Part shown: positions 57,727-64,000 of the stretch, piece by piece
Numbering within the stretch: the first letter of the stretch is position 1
Layout of the letters: every line of letters starts with the position of its first letter
Notes under the pieces: model-generated
Told to the model about the DNA's origin: nothing
The model's database searches: none
The model's input: the letters and a program-made list of their open reading frames with translations, nothing else
Made by a program: the position numbers and the translations under genes
NCBI RefSeq assembly: GCF_900105905.1
Contig: NZ_FNSV01000005.1
Coordinates: 558,001 to 622,000, forward strand
Direction: 5' to 3'
From: Rhodococcus koreensis
GTDB taxonomy: Bacteria; Actinomycetota; Actinomycetes; Mycobacteriales; Mycobacteriaceae
DNA: 64,000 bases

Positions 57727-57965
57727 GCGGCTCGCCATAGAGCACCCATGCGGAAACAGCGTCTCTCGCACAGCCCCCGCACCTCCGCCGCCGTCACCCG
57801 GCGTGGAGTGAACCGTGCCAGGCCGCCCACGTGCATCGGATGCTCGCGGGACTCACCCCACAGCAACAGTGAGTCGGTCGTGGAAGCAACAGGGTGACAC
57901 CCTTTCGTTCCCCGACCAGGGCCGGAGACCCCTGTTCAAGGTCTGGCGGTGCAGAACTCGTGCGG

Positions 57966-58761
57966 CTACCGCACGACTGCCTTGCGGTTGAACAGCAACG
58001 CGCGTTTGACTTCGGTGATCGCTTGCGTCACCTTGATTCCGCGCGGACAAGCGTCGGTGCAATTGAACGTGGTGCGGCAACGCCAGACGCCGTCGACGCC
58101 GCCCCAGAATGTCCATCCGCTCCCCGGCGCCTTCGTCGCGGCTGTCGAAAATGAAGCGATGGGCGTTGACGATGGCGGCCGGCCCGAAATAGCTACCATC
58201 CGCCCAATACACCGGGCACGACTCGGTACAGCACGCGCACAGGATGCACTCGGTGGTGTCGTCGTACCGGGCACGATCGGCCTGGGACTGGATCCGCTCG
58301 CGGGTGGGCTCCTGACCCGATGTCATCAGGAACGGTTTGATCTGGCGGTACGCCGAGAAGAACGGCTCCATGTCGACGACGAGATCCTTCTCGACCGGGA
58401 GTCCCTTGAGGGGTGCGATCGTGACGGTGGTGTTCTTACCGTCTTTGTTCAGCATGTCGCGCATGAGCACCTTGCACGCGAGCCGGTTGACTCCGTTGAT
58501 GACCATTGCATCCGATCCGCACACGCCGTGCGCGCACGAGCGGCGGAAGGTCAGGGTCCCGTCGAGATACCCCTTGACGTAGGTGAGCAGGTTGAGCAAC
58601 CGATCGGTGGGCAGGCACGGAACCTCGAAGCTGACCCATCCGGCCTTGCCCGGGTCCTCGGGGTTGAAACGGCGAATCTTCAACGTGACCATCACGGCGC
58701 CTTCGGGGACTGGCGGTAGCGCGACGAAACCCGGGCCCTCGTTGTTCATGGTGACAGACAT
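57966..58761 (-). pseudogene. sdhB: Succinate dehydrogenase / fumarate reductase iron-sulfur subunit, frameshifted
   Basis: From ATG 58761 the frame has the plant-type ferredoxin domain (RRSCAHGVCGSDAMVING) and the first bacterial-ferredoxin Cys set (CILCACCTESCPV), reading well to GERMDILG near 58110. There a base is missing (CTGGGGCGGC), and the rest, GVDGVWRCRTTFNCTDACPR and KVTQAITEVKRALLFNRKAV, lies in the next frame, ending at 57966. The unshifted frame runs to 57853 in Arg-rich nonsense. Either a true loss of the last Cys set or a G-run sequencing error. No sdhA/C/D nearby. Confidence 0.8.
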
Positions 58762-59204
58762 GGTTATCGACTCCAACCTCGTCAATTACGTTTTCGGGGA
58801 GCTCGTCTCGGATTGTCCACAGGTTAGCTCAGTGGTCGGTTGTCGGATCGGAAAACCGGTCCGGACCCTCTCTCGCGCCGGGGGCCGCGTGATGTGCGGA
58901 CGCGACACCCCTCCTAACGAGGGCCACGAGCACCGACAGTCCGTGCACGAGCATCCCGAGGGACATCGTGGCGTGGCCGGCGAAGGCGCCTGCCGGCACC
59001 ACGACACGGTTGCGGGCGCGACACCGATGTTCTGCCGCATCACGGCCACGGTGCGCTCGCCAGGTGGATCGACTCGGGCAGCTTCAGCAGGTTCTCACCC
59101 ATCAGTGCGGTGTCCGCGGTCTTCACCCCCCACCGCCACCGCCACAGTGCACCGCGGGTTTGTCATTCGTTGTGGGCACCGTCATTTCGTGTCATGATCG
59201 ATCT
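58762..59204. other. No gene seen (443 bp)
   Basis: Divergent intergenic region between sdhB (minus) and the DUF488 gene (plus). No supported frame. Confidence 0.4.
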
Positions 59205-59561
59205 ATGGGCCCGATCGAGTTGGTGCGAGCCTATGACGCTCGCGGCACCAAGAAGACATCGCCAACCTTCTTGGTAGATCGACTGTGGCCACGGGGCATC
59301 GCGAAAGCGGACCTCGACTGCGACGCCTGGATCAAGGAGGTGGCACCCAGCACGCAGCTGCGGACCTGGTTCGGCCACCAGGCGGATCGCTTTCCGGAGT
59401 TCCGCACCCGCTACCTTCAGGAACTCGACACCAATCGCGCTGCCGCCCAACCGATCGTCGAGGCGGCGCGTAACGGGACTGTGGTGCTGCTGTATTCGGC
59501 GAAGGACCTCGAGCACAACCAAGCCGTGGTCTTGCGCGAGTGGATCTCGAATCAGTTCTGA
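59205..59561 (+). CDS. DUF488-family protein
   Basis: This is a 118-aa protein from ATG 59205. The family hallmark FLVDRLWPRGIAKADLDCDA, then WIKEVAPSTQLRTWFGH and NGTVVLLYSAKDLEHNQAVV are all present. DUF488 proteins are small cytoplasmic proteins of unknown function that often occur in stress regions. Upstream in-frame sequence to 58968 is Arg/Pro-rich and is not part of the gene. Confidence 0.9.
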   Translation: MGPIELVRAYDARGTKKTSPTFLVDRLWPRGIAKADLDCDAWIKEVAPSTQLRTWFGHQADRFPEFRTRYLQELDTNRAAAQPIVEAARNGTVVLLYSAKDLEHNQAVVLREWISNQF

Positions 59562-59903
59562 CATCACCGTAGGACGGCCTGAATACTCATCGCATCCATG
59601 AACCCTCGGCCTTGCACCTCGAGCCGTGCCGGTCGGCCGCGGTCAGAACGGGGCCGTGGTCCGCGGGGCGGTGGTGGGTCGGTCGCAGGTCAGTGCGGGC
59701 AGTCAGACCCCAAGGCCCGCAGGGCGACATCCTGGAAACCCGGAAGACACCGGGTGACGGTCCTGCCCCCTACCCGTAAGTCCCGCCGCAACAGAGGTCA
59801 CCGTGGTGTCGGGGTGAACCACCGCTCCCGACACCGCCTGCTGCCCAGGACCCCCGAACGGAACCGGCGATCACCGCTCTGGAACTTGCAGGGTCTATTG
59901 GCC
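59562..59903. other. No gene seen (342 bp)
   Basis: Between the convergent DUF488 and slipin genes. An Arg-rich plus-strand frame is present but unsupported. Confidence 0.4.
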
Positions 59904-60800
59904 CTATCCGAATCGTGATTGCTCGAGGGCGAATCCGCGGGCGTCGACGGATCTGTGTTGTGTGTGCCGGGTCGACGGTTCGTTGTTTACGTTGGCAGGC
60001 GTGGTTGTGGTTGTAGGTTCGGCTGTTCGCGTCGGAACATGGGCGGTGTGCGGTGTCGCTCGTTCCAGAAAGCGGAGCAACTCGACCGGGAACGGCAGCA
60101 CGAGGGTCGAGTTCTTCTCGGCCGCGACTTCCACGACGGTTTGCAGGAGCCGCAGTTGCAGGGCGGCGGGATGTTCGGTCATGGTCTCGGCGGCCTGGGC
60201 CAGTTTCGCCGAGGCTTGCAGTTCGCCGTCGGCGGTGATGATGCGGGCCCGCCGTTCACGTTCGGCCTCGGCCTGGCGCGACATCGACCGCTTCATCGAA
60301 TCGGGGAGGACCACATCCTTGATCTCCACCCGGTCGATCTGCACACCCCACCCCAGCGCGGGGCTGTCGATCATCAGCTCCAAGCCCTGGTTGAGGCCCT
60401 CCCGGTTGGACAGCAGGTCGTCGAGTTCGCTCTTGCCGATGATCGACCGCAGCGACGTCTGTGCGACCTGACCGATCGCGGAGACGTAGTCCTGCACGTC
60501 CACTGCCACTCGCACCGGATCGGCGACGTTGAAATAGACGACCGCATCCACCCGGACGGTCACGTTGTCGCGGGTGATGCCGTCCTGGGCGGGCACCGGC
60601 ATCGTGATGATCTGCATGTTCACCTTCTCGAGCCGGTCGGCGATCGGGATCAGCAACATCAGGCCCGGTGCGCGGACGGCGGGCTGGACGCGTCCGAACC
60701 GAAACACGACGCCGCGTTCGAACTGTTTGACGACGCGAATGCTCGAGCTCAGGCCGAGCAGGCCGAGTCCGACCAAGACGGCCACCGCATAGAGAATCAT
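59904..60800 (-). CDS. Slipin / SPFH (band 7) membrane protein
   Basis: This 298-aa protein has an N-terminal membrane helix (LYAVAVLVGLGLLGLSSS) followed by the SPFH domain: RVVKQFERGVVFRFGRVQPA, PGLMLLIPIADRLEKVNMQI, NVTVRVDAVVYFNVADPVRV, LDDLLSNREGLNQGLELMID. A helical coiled-coil part with EAERERRARIITADGELQAS and a Thr/Pro-rich tail follow. Slipins form membrane microdomain scaffolds; here a partner NfeD gene is not adjacent. ATG 60800 has a GGGAGA ribosome site. Confidence 0.92.
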   Translation of the reverse strand: MILYAVAVLVGLGLLGLSSSIRVVKQFERGVVFRFGRVQPAVRAPGLMLLIPIADRLEKVNMQIITMPVPAQDGITRDNVTVRVDAVVYFNVADPVRVAVDVQDYVSAIGQVAQTSLRSIIGKSELDDLLSNREGLNQGLELMIDSPALGWGVQIDRVEIKDVVLPDSMKRSMSRQAEAERERRARIITADGELQASAKLAQAAETMTEHPAALQLRLLQTVVEVAAEKNSTLVLPFPVELLRFLERATPHTAHVPTRTAEPTTTTTPANVNNEPSTRHTQHRSVDARGFALEQSRFG

Positions 60801-60968
60801 GGTGTTCTCCCATCCGCCCGTGGCCTCTACCGATACCCGGTCACCACGGGCTTGCTGCCAATCGATGAATTAACCTCGCGTCCCCGCGTTGACGGCTCCT
60901 CGGAGCAGCGCCTCGATTCGTAGAGGCGCCCAAACCTGCGCGAGGCGTTGGATTTCCGAGTTCGCCAC

Positions 60969-61373
60969 TCAGTTCGGTGCCGGCACCTCGCGGGGCGGCC
61001 ACGGTATGAGCACAGCACCGGACGCGGTCGACGGATCGAGGATCCGGACGGTGTCGGTATCGACCGGAATCGCGCTCGCGGAATGGGAACCGCCGACGGC
61101 CAGACGGTTGCGTGCAGGCACCGCCCGTGTTGTACGTGGCGTCGGTGAACTCTTCCGGACGGTGATCTCGGCGTCGTTGAAAACGCGGGGCCCCCGCAGT
61201 GCAAACATGCCGAACGTCACCGCGAGCACCAGCACTCTCAGCCGGACCCGCACACTGCGATCGTATGGTGGGCGCGGTGTGACGCCGTGAAACACTCGGA
61301 CCAGCGTCGGGCTGCTTGCGAGTAGCCGTTGTTCGATCTCGCACAGAGCATTTCGTTCATCGTCGCTGAGCAC
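60969..61373 (-). CDS. DUF3040-domain membrane protein
   Basis: This is a 134-aa protein from GTG 61373 (AGGTGCG ribosome site). MLSDDERNALCEIEQRLLAS is the classical DUF3040 start of actinobacterial membrane proteins. One hydrophobic segment follows (VRLRVLVLAVTFGMFAL), then a polar tail of about 70 residues unlike the usual second helix. A palindrome identical in type to that of the MarR gene lies 57 bp upstream, so the MarR protein may regulate it. Confidence 0.8.
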   Translation of the reverse strand: MLSDDERNALCEIEQRLLASSPTLVRVFHGVTPRPPYDRSVRVRLRVLVLAVTFGMFALRGPRVFNDAEITVRKSSPTPRTTRAVPARNRLAVGGSHSASAIPVDTDTVRILDPSTASGAVLIPWPPREVPAPN

Positions 61374-61847
61374 AGCGCACCTCCCGGACTCCCCCGGCGA
61401 GGTCTTGGTGCCGGGACGACCACTTTTTATATCGTATCACGATAAAAATGTTTCGCCAGTAGCACGGGAAGGCGCGGCGTCGGCCACCCGGTTGACTGCG
61501 CTCCTCGCCGGTGGTTCGGTAGTGGACCTTCTTCGTGCGCGAAGGCACTCGCGCCCAACCACATATCCGGTCCCATCGCTCGATCCGTATGCGACTTTCG
61601 CGAAAATCACGGTCGACATCCGGCACCGCGGTAAGCCCGGCCCCTGCCGGACACGAAGGTGATTGCGCGCCAGTAAAGGTGGGGATGCCGCCGCTACCCC
61701 CTTTTCTAGCAACGGTCGGGGATTGGTGCGGTCGGTGATGTCGCCGCATGGGCGCCGGTCCCGCACCGCGCGAATAGGGGTTGCGGTAGAACTCGCCGGG
61801 AATCGGGCGGATATGCCTGGGTGGGCTTTTCGAGCTGTACTTCTCGT
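61374..61847. other. Promoter region and no gene (474 bp)
   Basis: It contains the palindrome at 61430. Minus-strand frames here are Arg-rich; no domain is recognised. Confidence 0.35.
61430..61444. promoter_or_regulatory. MarR-type operator upstream of the DUF3040 gene
   Basis: TATCGTATCACGATA: perfect 6-bp arms TATCGT/ACGATA around a 3-base spacer, extended by T/A-rich flanks. The same box, with ATG as spacer, lies at 62601. Confidence 0.6.
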
Positions 61848-62048
61848 TCAGTACCGGGAGTAGTGCTGTCCAGTCGCCGGTTCGCCAGCGCAGATGCACT
61901 TTCGGCCGAGGTTTCGGTCCGAGGTCGCGGCGCAAAACCGAATACCGAGCGCATCGTGGGAATCCGGGCTGTGCGGACATGCCGTGCAGCACGGCGTTGA
62001 TTCCAGTGCCCGTTCAAGGCTCGACACATTGGTCGCGTTCGACGCCAT
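61848..62048 (-). CDS. Small Cys-rich protein (66 aa)
   Basis: From ATG 62048: ATNVSSLERALESTPCCTAC, then SPDSHDALGIRFCAATSDRN and LGRKCICAGEP. Six Cys, including CCxxC and CxC pairs, suggest a metal-binding peptide; the FCAAT...GRKCIC ending recalls small actinobacterial proteins with an RGCxC motif. A GGAGC ribosome-like site is 8 bases upstream. Confidence 0.55.
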   Translation of the reverse strand: MASNATNVSSLERALESTPCCTACPHSPDSHDALGIRFCAATSDRNLGRKCICAGEPATGQHYSRY

Positions 62049-62655
62049 GGCGGCGCTCCAGTTCTCGGCCCTGCGATCGGGCCGGTTCGGGCGCCGAGGA
62101 CGACATGGCTTGACCGCGCATGTTCGGGCCCTCGGCACCCTCAAGGCTACACGTGCCCGCCGGCTCCTTTGGCTCCGCGGGTGAACGACCCTCTCCCGGA
62201 ACCTATTGCGATGACGCGTCGAGGGTTCACAACGTCCCGACGACCCTTCCTCGGCCCTCGGCGATCCTGTCGCAATTGCACCCGAACGAGTCCTCGATGC
62301 TTTCGTTGCGGAATCGTCCGCCCGTGCTCATCGCTCCGCTGCACGGGGCAGTGCGGGTGCTGATGCATGATGTGTTCCTGTGCGTCCTTCTTCTGAGGGA
62401 ATCGGAAATCGTCTGCGCTGGAATCACGACCGCCAATCGGCGATACTTTGTCGACATTGCCGCGTCGGTGGCCGATCGCACGGCGGGGCGTTACGCACTC
62501 GTCGCCGTGGCATCGACGTCGGCGCTGTCTTCAAGGACTCGTCGCACGATGTCGGGCAATGCCCCGTTCAGGCGTGATGACCACGAGAACATCCCTGGTG
62601 TATCGTATGACGATATATAGTGCGGCGGTTCTGACGACTGAAGGGGCGAGGTGCC
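62049..62655. other. No confident gene (607 bp)
   Basis: A plus-strand frame (VLMHDVFLCVLLLRESEIVC, then ITTANRRYFVDIAASVADRT) between 62350 and 62490 is slightly protein-like but has no ribosome site. The MarR-gene promoter and operator are at the right end. Confidence 0.35.
62601..62615. promoter_or_regulatory. MarR-type operator upstream of the MarR gene
   Basis: TATCGTATGACGATA, a perfect inverted repeat with a 3-base spacer, lies 40 bp before the MarR GTG start. Matches the box at 61430 in 14 of 15 positions. Confidence 0.65.
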
Positions 62656-63096
62656 GTGACTGCAGAGGAGCACGTGGAGTCGGAGCCGTTGACGAAGCGG
62701 GATTTCGAGGCACTGGCACGTTTCCGCTTCGGTATCCGCCGCTATGTGCGCTTCAGTGAGGATACGGTCCGTGACCATGGCCTCACCCCGCAGCACTACC
62801 AGCTGCTGCTCGCACTCAAGGGATTTCCCGGCCGCGAATGGGCCACCATGCGAGAGTTGGCCGACCGCCTGCAGCTGCGTCATCACAGCGTGGTGGAGCT
62901 GGTCGACCGAGCGCAGAAGCAGGGTCTCGTGGAGCGCGCGCCGCACCCGTCCGACGCGCGAGCGGTACGGGTGGAGTTGACCGAGCACGGGCAGCTGATC
63001 CTGGCACGTCTGAGTGCGATGCACCGCGACGAACTGCTGCGCCTCGGACCCGCCCTCGAGTTACCCATCTGGGACGACCCTCCCCAGGATCGGTGA
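62656..63096 (+). CDS. MarR-family transcriptional regulator
   Basis: This is a 146-aa protein from GTG 62656 (GGCGAGG ribosome site). The winged helix reads ATMRELADRLQLRHHSVVEL then VDRAQKQGLVERAPHPSDAR, followed by VRVELTEHGQ, the usual wing. MarR proteins bind palindromic operators as dimers and release them on ligand or oxidant binding. Operators at 62601 and 61430 suggest autoregulation and control of the DUF3040 gene. Confidence 0.9.
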   Translation: MTAEEHVESEPLTKRDFEALARFRFGIRRYVRFSEDTVRDHGLTPQHYQLLLALKGFPGREWATMRELADRLQLRHHSVVELVDRAQKQGLVERAPHPSDARAVRVELTEHGQLILARLSAMHRDELLRLGPALELPIWDDPPQDR

Positions 63097-63345
63097 CGTC
63101 GCGTCCGTTCGTCGACCGCCCGGGGCCGTGATCGGTCGCCCGCACATCAATCCCGGTTCCCATCAGCTGCCGGTCGGCGAAGATGCGATTGCCCGAGGGT
63201 CGGTAGGCACCGAGTGAGGAGCTGGCGCAGTCGGATCCCGGACATCGGGGACGTCGCGCTCGTGGGCGCAGGTTCTGCGGTAGGTGGTGCGACGTAGCCG
63301 GCCTCGGCGGGACTCGGGCGAACACCACAGACTCCGGCGATGCCG

Positions 63346-64000
63346 TCAAAACCTAGACGAGTCGGCGTTCGTCCAGTCGCGGAGCCAACTCGTCGGGGGG
63401 TCCTCTGTGAGCAGGTCGCCGGGCTGCAGCCACTCGTGTAGGTCCGCGTAGGTCATCGTGCGGTGCCCCTGAATGCGCCGGTTGAGCATCGACGGATCGA
63501 GGTCGCAGAAGTCGTCCAGCCCCATCGATGCCAGGATTTGTTGGGCGCTCGCGACGGTGGATCTCTGGAGGTTGTACACCCGGGTGGTCTTGTCCGGAAC
63601 ATTCAGTGCGCGGGCCCGGCGGGCGTCCTGGGTAGTGACACCGACGGGGCACCGGTTGGTGTGGCAGCGTTGGGCCTGGATGCAGCCGACCGCGAACATC
63701 ATCGCGCGGGCAGCGAGGGTGAAGTCCGCTCCCTGGATCAGGCGTTTGATGATGTCGATTCCGTTGGCGACCTTGCCCGAGGCGCCGATCTTGATCCGGT
63801 CCCGCAGCCCGGTGCCCACCAACGCGTTGTGCACCAGCATCAGACCTTCGGTGAGCGGCATCCCGACGTGGTCCTCGAATTCGAGTGGGGCAGCCCCGGT
63901 TCCGCCCTCAGATCCGTCGACGATGATGAAGTCCGGGGTAATGCCGGTCTCGATCATGGCCTTGCAGATGGCGAGGAATTCCGTGCGGGAACCGACGCAC
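63346..64000 (-). CDS. FMN-binding glutamate-synthase-like protein, 5' part outside window
   Basis: The visible 218 residues are the C-terminal part of the glutamate-synthase alpha-like FMN barrel: PDFIIVDGSEGGTGAAPLEF (FMN phosphate site), DRIKIGASGKVANGIDIIKR, FTLAARAMMFAVGCIQAQRC and HTNRCPVGVTTQDA, with Cys in the 3Fe-4S-type pattern CxxxxxCHTNRCP. The frame continues past the window edge; the ATG at 63957 is internal. Stand-alone family members of this kind are often annotated FMN-binding glutamate synthase family protein. Confidence 0.9.
   Translation of the reverse strand, partial: CVGSRTEFLAICKAMIETGITPDFIIVDGSEGGTGAAPLEFEDHVGMPLTEGLMLVHNALVGTGLRDRIKIGASGKVANGIDIIKRLIQGADFTLAARAMMFAVGCIQAQRCHTNRCPVGVTTQDARRARALNVPDKTTRVYNLQRSTVASAQQILASMGLDDFCDLDPSMLNRRIQGHRTMTYADLHEWLQPGDLLTEDPPTSWLRDWTNADSSRF

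Overview
The window reads as a high-GC actinobacterium, most likely Rhodococcus or a close relative. Supporting signs are WhiB, Lsr2-type, ANTAR, DUF3263-, DUF3040- and DUF4193-like proteins, a mycofactocin-type SDR, frequent GTG starts, and GTGA/ATGA gene couplings. No species can be fixed from the sequence alone.

Region 1 (1-2250) holds the 3' part of a TerD-family gene and an apparently intact IS256-family element (874-2253). Region 2 (2991-17199) is a well-kept carbohydrate-type catabolic locus. It has an ABC importer (ATPase, permease, lipoprotein binding protein), an aldehyde dehydrogenase, a ROK-family regulator, and a six-gene minus-strand operon: PEP-hydrolase-like TIM barrel, SDR, Tm-1-like ATP-binding protein, Gfo/Idh/MocA oxidoreductase, MHS-type MFS transporter, mycofactocin-type SDR. 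The three promoter regions share tandem TGTCGA-centred half-palindromic boxes repeated at exactly 21 bp, so they look like one regulon, probably controlled by the ROK protein. The substrate is unknown.

Region 3 (17.4-34 kb) is an accessory, heavily decayed stretch. Many short reading frames carry stops or frameshifts: a gene with three in-frame TGA codons, an HNH-like C-terminus, a PAPS-reductase-like core, a PAS fragment, and others. Between them lie intact genes: an AbiEi/AbiEii system, a pentapeptide-repeat membrane protein, several small proteins, and a striking protein with four Lsr2-type DNA-binding domains on Ala/Lys-rich linkers.

Region 4 (34-47 kb) has a tRNA with a CAT anticodon, IS remnants (ISL3-like, and two IS5-like copies, one with an internal inversion), a DHA2 MFS exporter, and a stress-type gene set (CBS-BON protein, Dps, WhiB, ANTAR-WhiB operon). 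A small three-gene module (tiny membrane peptide, 125-aa protein, 40-aa basic peptide) is present twice, at 38.9-40.0 and 45.0-46.6 kb.

Region 5 (47-64 kb) is more ordinary and oxidative-stress flavoured: a large two-TM protein with a late frameshift, an FHA protein divergent from a SufR-like regulator, a furA remnant in front of a catalase, an AhpD-like protein translationally coupled to aconitase, a frameshifted succinate-dehydrogenase iron-sulfur subunit, slipin, DUF488, a MarR regulator sharing a palindromic operator with a DUF3040 gene, and the end of a glutamate-synthase-like gene. A decayed piece of the aconitase gene lies about 7 kb upstream of the intact copy.

Several single-base frameshifts, some in homopolymer runs, could be assembly errors. 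The substitution-type stop codons in region 3 point to real decay.
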